From an uncultured Bacteroidota bacterium (lineage in GTDB: Bacteria; Bacteroidota; Bacteroidia; Chitinophagales; Chitinophagaceae), in assembly GCA_903882965.1 (NCBI GenBank), contig CAIRZD010000407.1, positions 1 to 42,610 on the forward strand: 42,610 bases of DNA, given 5' to 3'. A program made the position numbers and the translations under genes. Positions 34,875 to 42,174 of the stretch are shown one piece after another. Every line of letters begins with the position of its first letter. Position 1 is the stretch's first letter. The notes under the pieces were generated by a model. It was not told the origin of the DNA. It made no database searches and was given only the letters and a program-made list of their open reading frames with translations.

Positions 34875-35333
34875 TTAAAGATTAAACTCGATCCTGAACT
34901 CTGTGCCTTGCCCCACCGCACTCTCAACATTTATTTTACCTCCCAGCATTTCTACTTGTGTCTTCACCATATATAACCCTAACCCTTTCCCTTCTACATG
35001 AAAATGAAAACGTTTATACAGGCCAAACAAGTCATCCCCTATTTTATTCAGATCCACGCCAATACCATTGTCCTTAAATGTAAGTATGAGTTTTTGTTCC
35101 CGCACCTCGCTTTTTATTTTGATCACGGGATCTGCATTTGCTTGCCGGTATTTGATGCTATTTGAGATCAGGTTACTAAATATATTTGCGAGGTAATTAT
35201 GCAGCGTATAAATATTGTCAATTACGGAGAAGTCGGTTTCAATAATAAATTTAATATTGTTGAATTCCCCCGACATGATTTTCTCTATCTCACGAACCAG
35301 TTTTGGAAAAAAAAACGATTTCCCTTTTTTCAT
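34875..35333 (-). CDS. Histidine kinase ATPase domain (C-terminal fragment after frameshift)
   Basis: This reading frame holds the HATPase_c domain of a sensor kinase. The N box is NLISNSIKYR, G1 is DNGIGVDLNKIG, and G2 is GKGLGLYMVKTQVEMLGG, ending EFRIEFNL. It lacks sensor and phosphoacceptor domains. The codons after 35333 read KKGKSFFFPKLVREIEK. Removing one T from the T9 run at 35307-35315 (minus strand) would fuse this frame with the upstream kinase gene as EIVFFPKLVREIEK, a natural linker. It is therefore the back end of one kinase of about 491 residues, not a separate gene. The internal ATG at 35333 lies in an overlap and is an unlikely true start. Confidence 0.82.
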   Translation of the reverse strand: MKKGKSFFFPKLVREIEKIMSGEFNNIKFIIETDFSVIDNIYTLHNYLANIFSNLISNSIKYRQANADPVIKIKSEVREQKLILTFKDNGIGVDLNKIGDDLFGLYKRFHFHVEGKGLGLYMVKTQVEMLGGKINVESAVGQGTEFRIEFNL

Positions 35334-36351
35334 TCATCCCCGTTTTAAATCGAAGTATATCATTGAGGTCTCTTATCACACCATCCAGCCGCATTGCAGA
35401 TTGGGATATACCCATAACGACCTCCTGTTTTTCATTATCATTTAGGTCAAATTCAGAAATAACATCTGCAAGGCCTATCAGGCTTGCTACCGGCGCTCGC
35501 AGGTTATGAGAAACTATGAATGTAAATTGCTCCAGTTCATTATTCCTTTTTATCAGGTCATTGGCAATCTCTTCTCTTTGCAATTCGGCTTTCCATAGAT
35601 CTGTTATATCGCGTATTATGGACATTATGGTCTCTATTTTACCATCCTTATCGGTCAGGTAAGAGTTATGCCAGCGACAGTACAACACCTTACCATCTTT
35701 TGTGTAATTTCTGTTTGCTATTGGGCCTTTTTCCTGTGTATTATCACTTGCCAGCAGTAGATTCTCGGTTACAGTATTTACATCGTCCTTATAAATCAGG
35801 AATTCACTGACCCTCTTGCCAAGCGCTTCTTCTTCAGTCCAACCGAAAAGGTCTTTTGCTCTCTTGCTCCAAAAGGTAACTTTCAGGTCATTATCATATT
35901 CAATAACTGCAAGCGGGCTGTTGTTAATATGATAATTGAGTCTCTCTTGATTTTTTTTGATCGCATTTTCGGCATTCACACGTTCTGATATATCGATGCC
36001 CATGCCTATTATGCATATTTTCCCCTCATAATTCACAACCCTTCCATTAAAATAATAGGGGATTATTTTGCCGTGTTTTGTAATAGTTTCAATCTCGATC
36101 TCAGCACTACCTTCTTCAAAGGCCTTACTAATGGCATTTGAGATACGGGCGTGATCCTTGGGGTCAAAAAAATTAAGCGGGCTTAGTTCTTTAATTTCAG
36201 CAGCAGAGTATCCCGAAACTTTTTCAAAATTTTTATTCCACCGGAGATATTTGCCACTTTGATCCTGTAAATAGAAAATACCTGGCAGACTATTGATAAC
36301 GAGGTCGGATATTTCCTTTTCATTTAAGATCTCAATATCTGCAGCTTTCAT
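35290..36351 (-). CDS. PAS-PAS sensor histidine kinase (N-terminal part, frameshifted)
   Basis: This 353-residue frame has two PAS domains at about 15-125 and 140-255. These are followed by a HisKA dimerisation and phosphoacceptor domain with His282 in FIVSHNLRAPVAS, the predicted phosphorylation site. No transmembrane segment is apparent, so it probably senses a cytoplasmic signal such as redox state or a small ligand. The frame ends early, after NDILRFKTGMNEKREIVFFSKTGS. The ATPase domain continues in the next frame, so the product as encoded would lack kinase activity. No response regulator gene is adjacent. Confidence 0.82.
   Translation of the reverse strand: MKAADIEILNEKEISDLVINSLPGIFYLQDQSGKYLRWNKNFEKVSGYSAAEIKELSPLNFFDPKDHARISNAISKAFEEGSAEIEIETITKHGKIIPYYFNGRVVNYEGKICIIGMGIDISERVNAENAIKKNQERLNYHINNSPLAVIEYDNDLKVTFWSKRAKDLFGWTEEEALGKRVSEFLIYKDDVNTVTENLLLASDNTQEKGPIANRNYTKDGKVLYCRWHNSYLTDKDGKIETIMSIIRDITDLWKAELQREEIANDLIKRNNELEQFTFIVSHNLRAPVASLIGLADVISEFDLNDNEKQEVVMGISQSAMRLDGVIRDLNDILRFKTGMNEKREIVFFSKTGS
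35307..35315 (-). other. Frameshift site: nine-base homopolymer in the histidine kinase gene
   Basis: Nine A on the plus strand (T9 in the coding sense). Eight T would give one continuous kinase frame through EIVFFPKLVREIE. The extra base could be a sequencing or assembly error, a real mutation, or a slippery site for phase variation. Confidence 0.8.
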
Positions 36352-36503
36352 TTCTTGTGCGGGAGTGTGTTATTTATTTAGTCTAATAGAAAATGGTATT
36401 AATAGCAGGAATTTAAAGATACGAAAATGTATAATGAATATCTTGATTTTTTCATTGTTTTTTGTTTTCATAAATGATAGACAGCCCTATTGAAATATTA
36501 TTT

Positions 36504-36511
36504 TAGCTTTG
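36504..36511 (+). promoter_or_regulatory. Candidate -7 promoter element for the barrel-peptidase pair
   Basis: TAGCTTTG matches TAnnTTTG, 55 bp upstream of the ATG at 36567. A TTG at 36490 is too close to serve as -33, so the call rests on one box. The rest of the gap 36352-36503 is AT-rich and unremarkable. Confidence 0.38.
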
Positions 36512-36566
36512 GGTAAAATAGTCTGTGCATATTTTCCGTGATTCTGCCAAGACTTTCAGTAAAAGC

Positions 36567-37136
36567 ATGAAGAAAAAGTCATTAAAAAATCTTTTTATAC
36601 TATTATCAATATTGTCGTGTACCACCATCCGCGCACAATATCTTGATCCCCGTTTTGCAATTTATCTAACCAGCCCTTTGGGCATTCTATCTAAAGCCGG
36701 CATAGGAGCTGAATACCGGTTAAACTTACAAAACGCACTTCTTTTAAATTATACCGAATATTGGGGATTTTTCCCCGGTTACCAGGGCTCATTTGAGTAT
36801 CGCATGTATTTTACAGACCGGAAAAGTAACGCCGAAAATTTTATTTATGGTAAAGCAGGCTTAGGGTTCGCAGACTATAAGCCCAATAATGGGTATAATA
36901 ATATATCCATTTTCGGCGATGGCAGAAATGATTATTCCGCACCCGGCACTTATATATTTGGTGGCGGTGGCGTTGGGCGGCATTTTAACTTCGACTGGTT
37001 TTTTATGGAGATAAATGCAGGGCTTAAATTTGCGGGGGTTACCAACCCACCTGCCGTTTATAACGAACATTTATTTTTCCTTACAGGACCGGGTTCTTAT
37101 GTGGATCTCAATTTCCATTTTGGTGTCCAGTTTTAA
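36567..37136 (+). CDS. Small outer-membrane beta-barrel protein
   Basis: I start at the internal ATG 36567 because MKKKSLKNLFILLSILSC is a proper signal peptide ending near IRAQ; the in-frame ATG at 36525 would prepend 14 unlikely residues. The mature protein of about 165 residues alternates strands with aromatic residues at strand ends (GAEYRLNLQNALLLNYTEYW, SFEYRMYFTD). It contains a GGGGVGRHFNFDWFFMEI segment and ends in Phe (NFHFGVQF), typical of outer-membrane insertion. It resembles the small OmpA/OmpX-like barrels common in Bacteroidota. The function is unknown. The M14 peptidase gene starts 38 bp downstream. Confidence 0.72.
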   Translation: MKKKSLKNLFILLSILSCTTIRAQYLDPRFAIYLTSPLGILSKAGIGAEYRLNLQNALLLNYTEYWGFFPGYQGSFEYRMYFTDRKSNAENFIYGKAGLGFADYKPNNGYNNISIFGDGRNDYSAPGTYIFGGGGVGRHFNFDWFFMEINAGLKFAGVTNPPAVYNEHLFFLTGPGSYVDLNFHFGVQF

Positions 37137-37174
37137 TATAAATAGTAATAGCAATCACTCATTATTCATTGCTC

Positions 37175-38917
37175 ATGAAAAACCTGCTTCTTTTTTTTCT
37201 CATTATATTATTTGCAACACCTGCAGCTAACGCATCAGGCACTGATACTGCATTCATCACGCCATTTGAACGTTCAAAGGGTATGCACACGGCTACTTAT
37301 CTTGAAGCATTTGATTTTTATAAACAACTTCGGGATTCTTTTCCCACTATTGTTATAGGCGATGTTGGGCCTACAGATATAGGGTATCCTTTGCGCTATG
37401 TATCTTATACCAGTGATGCTAATTTTGATAAGGATGATATAAAGAAGCAGGGCAGGATAGTAATACTTATTAATAATGATATTCATCCCGGTGAGCCGGA
37501 TGGGGTAGATGCCAGCATGATGCTGCTGCGTGATGCTGCAACAGGTAGGATAAACGTACCTAAAAATGTGGTGCTTGTGGTAATACCTATGTATAATATA
37601 GGGGGCGCGCTCAACAGGAACAGCTATAGCCGTGCCAACCAGGATGGCCCGGTGAGTTATGGATTTCGTGGTAATTCACGCAATCTTGACCTAAACCGCG
37701 ATTTCATAAAATGTGATGCCGCAGAAACAATAGGTCTCGAAGAACTGTTCATAAAGATCAACCCCGACATTTTTATAGACAATCACGTAAGCGATGGTGC
37801 TGATTACCAGCATGTAATGACATTATTGGCTTCCCAGCATGATAAACTTGGTGGGGAAGCAGGTGCTTATATGTATAATACATTCACTCCGCTGCTTTAT
37901 AAAGACATGAAGGAAAAAGGCTATGACCTGGTGCCTTATGTAAATGATTTCAGCACTACCCCTGATGCCGGTTGGCGCGAATTTTATGAATCACCAAGGT
38001 TTTCAAGCGGATATGCATCCTTATTTCAAACAATGGCTTATGTCCCTGAAACACATATGCTCAAACCATTTAAAGAACGTGTATTGGCTACATATTCACT
38101 TATGCAAAGCTTTATTAAATTAGGGTCTGAGCATGCCAAAGAAATAAAACAAGCGCGGGATAATGACAAGGCTGCGCTGATAAATAAAAAAGAATTTGTA
38201 TTAGATTGGAAAGTGGATACTACACGCTGCGATAGTGTTCTGTTCAAGGGTTACGAGGCAGCATACAAAACCAGTGAGGTATCCGGGTTGCAAAGACTAT
38301 ACTATAACCATAAGAAACCATTTACGAAAAACGTACCTTTTTACGACCATTTTATCCCCTCCAAAACAGTTACTGCGCCCAAGGCATATATTATACCCAA
38401 AACGTGGGTGCCTGTTATCAGTATTTTGCGTTCAAACGGTGTGCATATAAGGCGCTTAAGCCGCGATACTACACTTATCGTCACTGCTTATCACATCGAT
38501 GATTATGAGAGCGCAACGCACCCTTATGAAAAACATTACCTCCATAAGAATGTGCAGGTAACCCCCGAAAAAGTAGCGATTCAGTTCTCTGAAGGAGATT
38601 ATTTTATCCCGGTCAACCAGCCTGCCAATCGTTATCTTGTAGAAACACTCGAGCCTACAGCTCCTGATGCATTTTTTGCATGGAATTTTTTCGATGGTAT
38701 TTTACAGCAGAAAGAGTATTTCAGTGCATATGTATTTGAAGATATTGCCGCAAAGCTGCTTGAAAAAGATCCCGTGCTCAAAAAATTATTGGAAGATAAA
38801 AGAAATAGCGATCCGGTATTTGCCAAAGATGCATCAGCACAGCTCGATTTTGTATATCGGCACTCTCCATATTTTGAACCCGAGTTTATGCGCTATCCCG
38901 TTTACAGGTTGGAGTAA
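37175..38917 (+). CDS. Secreted M14-family zinc metallopeptidase
   Basis: I start at the ATG 37175, not the TTG two codons earlier. Residues 1-20 are a signal peptide (cleavage near AANA). The carboxypeptidase A-like zinc site is intact: His104 and Glu107 in NDIHPGEPDG, and His204 in FIDNHVSDGAD. Arg175 in LDLNRDFIK fits substrate binding, and Glu292 in YVPETHML is the catalytic glutamate. The remaining residues to 580 are beta-rich with no T9SS tail. It probably cleaves C-terminal residues or peptidoglycan-type amide bonds in the periplasm or outside. It follows the small barrel gene by 38 bp. Confidence 0.88.
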   Translation: MKNLLLFFLIILFATPAANASGTDTAFITPFERSKGMHTATYLEAFDFYKQLRDSFPTIVIGDVGPTDIGYPLRYVSYTSDANFDKDDIKKQGRIVILINNDIHPGEPDGVDASMMLLRDAATGRINVPKNVVLVVIPMYNIGGALNRNSYSRANQDGPVSYGFRGNSRNLDLNRDFIKCDAAETIGLEELFIKINPDIFIDNHVSDGADYQHVMTLLASQHDKLGGEAGAYMYNTFTPLLYKDMKEKGYDLVPYVNDFSTTPDAGWREFYESPRFSSGYASLFQTMAYVPETHMLKPFKERVLATYSLMQSFIKLGSEHAKEIKQARDNDKAALINKKEFVLDWKVDTTRCDSVLFKGYEAAYKTSEVSGLQRLYYNHKKPFTKNVPFYDHFIPSKTVTAPKAYIIPKTWVPVISILRSNGVHIRRLSRDTTLIVTAYHIDDYESATHPYEKHYLHKNVQVTPEKVAIQFSEGDYFIPVNQPANRYLVETLEPTAPDAFFAWNFFDGILQQKEYFSAYVFEDIAAKLLEKDPVLKKLLEDKRNSDPVFAKDASAQLDFVYRHSPYFEPEFMRYPVYRLE

Positions 38918-38918
38918 C

Positions 38919-39046
38919 AAAATCAGAACTGCTGTAAAATGATCAGGCAGGTTGGCAGATTTGTTGAATTAAGCCATTATCACTACCTCTTTTGCTTCTT
39001 TTACATCATGTACTCTATGTATGTTTTCGCCTTGTTCCAATGCTGG
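38919..39046. repeat. Direct repeat copy 1: remnant of the folP 3' end
   Basis: This 128-bp stretch repeats at 39047-39194. On the minus strand its right part reads ALEQGENIHRVHDVKEAKE followed by VVIMA and a stop, a diverged version of the FolP C-terminus. Its left part is nearly identical to the sequence beyond folP. It contains one octamer aagccatt (38971-38978), where the second copy has four. It is a gene fragment with no start. Confidence 0.85.
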
Positions 39047-39194
39047 AAAATCAGAACTGCTGTAAAATGATCAGGCAGGTTGGCAGATTTTGAATTAAGC
39101 CATTGAGCCATTAAGCCATTGAGCCATTATCAATACCTCCCTTGCTTCTTTTACATCATGAACCCTGAGTATGTTTGCGCCTTGTTCCAGTGCT
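39047..39194. repeat. Direct repeat copy 2, covering the real folP 3' end
   Basis: This is the second copy of the 38919-39046 sequence, longer by three extra octamers plus minor changes. Its right half is the functional folP terminus; its left half is the downstream flank. Confidence 0.85.
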
Positions 39195-39931
39195 ATCATA
39201 TTCAGCGCAGTAGTGCCATTGAGTGCATGTTCTGGATTTACTTTAAGGGGCTTGCATATCATTGATTTACGCGAGAGGCCTGCCAGTATCGGGCGGCCCA
39301 ATGTACTGAATGTATTTAAAGATCTGAGCAAAGCAAAGTTATGTGCCACTGTTTTACCAAAACCAAATCCGGGGTCAATGATTATATCTGCAATACCTGC
39401 TGCTGCACATGCTGTACAAATATTTTCAAGGTATTGATGCACTTCCTTTACCACATCATTATACTGTGGCGCCAGTTGCATAGTTTCAGGTGTTCCCTGC
39501 ATATGCATGGCTATATAGGGTACTTTTAACGCAGCAACAGTTTGTAACATCTCTTTATCAAATCTGCCGCTGCTTACATCGTTTACGATACTTACACCGG
39601 CTGTAACGGCTTCTCTCGCCACTTTTGCATTATAGGTATCAATTGAAAGCCATGCTTCCGGAAATTCTTTGTTGATGGCCAATATTGCAGGCATTACCCG
39701 TTGCAGTTCTTCATCAGCTGTTATCAGTTGCTGCCCGGGTTTTGTACTCGCGCCTCCTATGTCTAGTATTGCTGCGCCCGCACTCAGCATGCGCTCTGCC
39801 ATTTGCAGCATAGCATCCACATCACTTCCTCTGCCTTTATTGTAGAAGCTATCAGGCGTAGCATTAAGAATACCCATTATTACGGGCTGTGATAGATATA
39901 AGATCCGCGATTTGCTGTGAAGAATGGACAA
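39095..39931 (-). CDS. folP: Dihydropteroate synthase (FolP)
   Basis: FolP condenses 6-hydroxymethyl-dihydropterin diphosphate with p-aminobenzoate in folate synthesis and is the sulfonamide target. Characteristic segments occur in order: MGILNATPDSF, DIGGASTKPG, SIDTYNAKVA, IIDPGFGFGKT, GLSRKS and RVHDVKEARE. The TTG at 39931 is the best start. An in-frame stop lies three codons upstream, and the first ATG would cut the protein at the first strand. The C-terminus ends VLIMAQWLNGSMA; the last eight residues come from an octamer repeat absent in the duplicated copy, so the ancestral end was probably VLIMA. DUF2147 precedes it by 24 bp. Confidence 0.94.
   Translation of the reverse strand: MSILHSKSRILYLSQPVIMGILNATPDSFYNKGRGSDVDAMLQMAERMLSAGAAILDIGGASTKPGQQLITADEELQRVMPAILAINKEFPEAWLSIDTYNAKVAREAVTAGVSIVNDVSSGRFDKEMLQTVAALKVPYIAMHMQGTPETMQLAPQYNDVVKEVHQYLENICTACAAAGIADIIIDPGFGFGKTVAHNFALLRSLNTFSTLGRPILAGLSRKSMICKPLKVNPEHALNGTTALNMIALEQGANILRVHDVKEAREVLIMAQWLNGSMA
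39097..39128. repeat. Four tandem octamers (RAGCCATT) at the folP stop
   Basis: Four units of 8 bp alternate aagccatt and gagccatt. The duplicated copy has one unit. The three extra units are 24 bp, so they add eight codons in frame and extend FolP by QWLNGSMA-type residues. This looks like slippage-driven expansion. Confidence 0.8.
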
Positions 39932-39955
39932 TGTATTTTATTTTGAAGAAGCCGT

Positions 39956-40405
39956 TTAATCAGCCTTGGTCCATACGGTCGTGCGGCCTATGAACGAAAA
40001 CCCAACGTATCCACGCACATCAAGTGATTCCCCTTTGTTGGTTATTTTGCAACTATATGTTTTCCCGTTTTTAGGATCATAAATAGTCCCGTCCGTATAG
40101 ACTTTATCACCGTCCTTTTTAAATCCTTTTAATATCAGCAAACTTAAGAGTGGATCGTTTTTGCGGTTTTTATCAGGATTGTTTTTATCAACCTTCGGTT
40201 TGCCATCTGCTTCAGGCACTTTTAGCCACACTATCTTTCCGTAAAATTTACCATCAGTGGCTTTGTATATTTGTATTTTAGCCGTTTTCTCTTCATTATA
40301 CCAAAGGTTGCGCTCCAGTGGGTCTGCTTGTGCAAATGCTATTGTTCGCACACACAGAAAAAATGCAAATAATAATAGTATTCGTAAAGAATATTTTCCT
40401 GGCAT
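39956..40405 (-). CDS. DUF2147 family secreted protein
   Basis: This is a 149-residue protein with a signal peptide (about residues 1-25, cleavage near AFAQ). The mature part has the DUF2147 pattern: LWYNEEKTAKIQIYK, GKFYGKIVWLK, NDPLLSLLILKGF, GTIYDPKNGKTYSCKI, and RGYVGFSFIGRTTVW near the end. Its small beta-barrel, lipocalin-like fold is inferred from family knowledge. The family has no established biochemical role. It is 24 bp upstream of folP and may be co-transcribed, but no folate link is evident. Confidence 0.88.
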   Translation of the reverse strand: MPGKYSLRILLLFAFFLCVRTIAFAQADPLERNLWYNEEKTAKIQIYKATDGKFYGKIVWLKVPEADGKPKVDKNNPDKNRKNDPLLSLLILKGFKKDGDKVYTDGTIYDPKNGKTYSCKITNKGESLDVRGYVGFSFIGRTTVWTKAD

Positions 40406-40458
40406 AAAAGGCGTTATTTACCAATAAATATAACAAAAATCCTGCCAATCCCAATAGA

Positions 40459-41190
40459 CTAATTAGCATCTGCTATTGTACCCACTCCGGATACTTGCTG
40501 GGTAACAGATGGATGGCCTTTGTATTTTATTGTTCCTGCGCCACTTATAGTAGCACTAAGTTTTGTGAGTGCAGTGACTTCATTTTTTCCGGCACCGGAG
40601 ATAGATGTGGTTGTTTCAGTAGCTTGTAATGGGAATGCCAGTATTTTCCCGGCACCACTTATTTCATACGAGGCTTTTCTAACTGCACCTCCTTTTACTT
40701 CTATATCTCCCGCTCCTGAAACTTCCGAGCTGAAATTATCTACATTAATATTGTCTATCACAACTTTGCTTGCCCCTGATATTTCTAATTTAAAATCAGC
40801 ACCGGTAATATTACCATGCATATTAGCATCTGGTGCACCCGTTAATGTTAGCGCTGTGATAACCGGAAGGGTGATCGCCGCGCTGACATCATTACAATTT
40901 ATCTCCCACATTTCATCCAGGTCCGATGTTATATAAAGCACATTGTTCTTTACTGTTGTTTTTATATGTTTTATGACATTGCCATAACCATTTAGTTGTA
41001 TACCTGCCTGTGCTCCGTTTTGTACAGTAATATCAGCTTTGATCGGCAGATCAATATCAACAGCACTAAATGATGCAACAGATGGAGTGCTGGATGTTTT
41101 ATTACCTTCCCCTCTCAATACATTTCTCTTACAGGATGAAATGCTTATTATTATTGTAACACAAACCAGAAGTAAAAAATATTTTCTCAT
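40459..41190 (-). CDS. Head-GIN domain (DUF2807) lipoprotein
   Basis: This 243-residue protein has a lipoprotein signal ending ISISSC, with Cys20 as the probable lipidated residue. The mature part is rich in repeated short beta segments with SGAG and TGAP turns (ISGASKVVID, VSGAGDIEVKG, ISGAGKNEVT, ISGAGTIKYKG). This is typical of the DUF2807 putative auto-transporter adhesin head-GIN family, which is common in Bacteroidota and thought to form a right-handed beta-helix-like surface domain. It is likely on the periplasmic or outer surface. No regulator is adjacent. A stem-loop lies upstream, past the next operon's end. Confidence 0.88.
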   Translation of the reverse strand: MRKYFLLLVCVTIIISISSCKRNVLRGEGNKTSSTPSVASFSAVDIDLPIKADITVQNGAQAGIQLNGYGNVIKHIKTTVKNNVLYITSDLDEMWEINCNDVSAAITLPVITALTLTGAPDANMHGNITGADFKLEISGASKVVIDNINVDNFSSEVSGAGDIEVKGGAVRKASYEISGAGKILAFPLQATETTTSISGAGKNEVTALTKLSATISGAGTIKYKGHPSVTQQVSGVGTIADAN

Positions 41191-41234
41191 AGAGTTGAAA
41201 TTTTGACCGAGTTTAACTTCTTCTTTCAGAAACT

Positions 41235-41264
41235 ATAAGCACAGGCTTTGCCCTATGTGCTTAT
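41235..41264 (-). terminator. Stem-loop ending the SCO1-DUF420 cluster, overlapping a stop codon
   Basis: ATAAGCACA (41235-41243) pairs perfectly with TGTGCTTAT (41256-41264) around a 12-base loop. The stop codon of the 70-residue gene (41261-41263) lies in the stem. No clear U run follows, so termination is likely but not certain. Confidence 0.5.
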
Positions 41265-41473
41265 GAACGTGAATTACTACTACGCCACCATATAAAGCCC
41301 AGTGTTCCCATTATGATAAGGGGCAAAAATGCAAGATATATGATACCCCCATTAAGGCCCTTTGCACTTTTGTCATCCATGCCGGCAGCTACTTTTGTAC
41401 ATACAGAGCAACCCTGTGCGTATGAGATTCCCGAAATCAGCAACAATAAACCAGCTATCACAATTCGCTTCAT
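41261..41473 (-). CDS. Small CxxC membrane protein next to DUF420 and SCO1
   Basis: This 70-residue protein has a signal peptide to about residue 20 (SYAQ), then GCSVCTK with a C-x-x-C pair. A transmembrane helix follows at about residues 44-63 (IIYLAFLPLIIMGTLGFIWW) with a short polar tail. It is too small for catalysis by a known fold; the two cysteines outside the membrane could bind copper or form a redox pair. It is co-directional with the DUF420 and SCO1 genes, 50 bp after DUF420, in a copper/cytochrome-oxidase assembly setting. I do not recognise a named family. The stop lies in a terminator-like stem. Confidence 0.65.
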   Translation of the reverse strand: MKRIVIAGLLLLISGISYAQGCSVCTKVAAGMDDKSAKGLNGGIIYLAFLPLIIMGTLGFIWWRSSNSRS

Positions 41474-41522
41474 ACAATAAAGTTACAAAATATTTAAATA
41501 TAGAAAAGGGTAGTGTTTGCTT

Positions 41523-42083
41523 CTAGATATGCGGTACATAATAAGGGCTTATCAGCAAATATACCAATACACCGGTAACGCTCACATATAGCCATAAAGG
41601 CCACGTATATTTAGCCAGTTTTTTATGTTTTTCATATTCTCCGGTCAATGATCTGTATGCGGTAAACAGGATGAATGGAAGAATAACCGTTGCAAGAAAA
41701 ATATGAGTAATGAGAATGAACAGGTAAAAGAAATATAACCAGTCATGCGCTCCGCCATACTTTGTTTCGCTCGCCAGTAAGTGATGCCCTATATATGACA
41801 CAAGGAACAGTACGGACAACACAATAGCAATTAGCATGAGTTTTTTATGAAGCACATACTGTTTGTTTTTTACCGCTATTAATGCCCATACCAGCAAAAT
41901 GGAAACAGTACCGTTAATAACAGCATTAAATAAAGCAAGCAGGTGAACGTTAAAACCAAGATTAAGGCCGGTCAGGATCTTAACGTTAGTCAAAAAAACT
42001 ACCGCGCCAAAGATCACGAACGAAACAACCCATATCAGCAGGTTCGCCTTCTTATCGTTCTTTTTTAATACAGGAGTAAGCAT
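41523..42083 (-). CDS. DUF420 membrane protein (cytochrome-oxidase assembly-associated)
   Basis: This 186-residue integral membrane protein has about five helices. I start at ATG 42083 (MLTPVLKKNDKKA) because the longer frame to 42116 begins with TTG and adds 11 residues of little use. Conserved His residues include NVHLLALFN, YIGHHLL and THIFLATVI in or near helices, as in the DUF420 family. This family neighbours SCO1 and cytochrome oxidase genes in many Bacteroidota and is related in appearance to CtaM/YozB proteins. A role in oxidase or heme/copper assembly is inferred from context. SCO1 ends 86 bp upstream. Confidence 0.85.
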   Translation of the reverse strand: MLTPVLKKNDKKANLLIWVVSFVIFGAVVFLTNVKILTGLNLGFNVHLLALFNAVINGTVSILLVWALIAVKNKQYVLHKKLMLIAIVLSVLFLVSYIGHHLLASETKYGGAHDWLYFFYLFILITHIFLATVILPFILFTAYRSLTGEYEKHKKLAKYTWPLWLYVSVTGVLVYLLISPYYVPHI

Positions 42084-42141
42084 AAAATATTTTTTTAAAA
42101 ACCTAAAACCAGGCAAAGTACATCCAAACCAGATGCTCCAA

Positions 42142-42174
42142 TCAGCTAATCATAATATCAGCTAATCAGCTAAT
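42142..42174. repeat. Three tcagctaat nonamers at the SCO1 stop
   Basis: TCAGCTAAT occurs at 42142-42150, 42158-42166 and 42166-42174. The last contains the SCO1 stop codon (42170-42172). Like the folP octamers, this is a short direct repeat built onto a gene's 3' end. Confidence 0.6.

Noticed and set aside
34855-34876. Inverted-repeat-like sequence between the GNAT and kinase genes
   Set aside because: Pairing is broken and the central loop would be too small, so I do not call a terminator.
42084-42116. Longer N-terminus for the DUF420 protein
   Set aside because: It begins with TTG and adds a stretch that does not resemble the family start; ATG 42083 fits better.
42142-42174. Nonamer repeats as an attachment site
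   Set aside because: There is no integrase, tRNA or mobile gene nearby; simple local duplication explains them.
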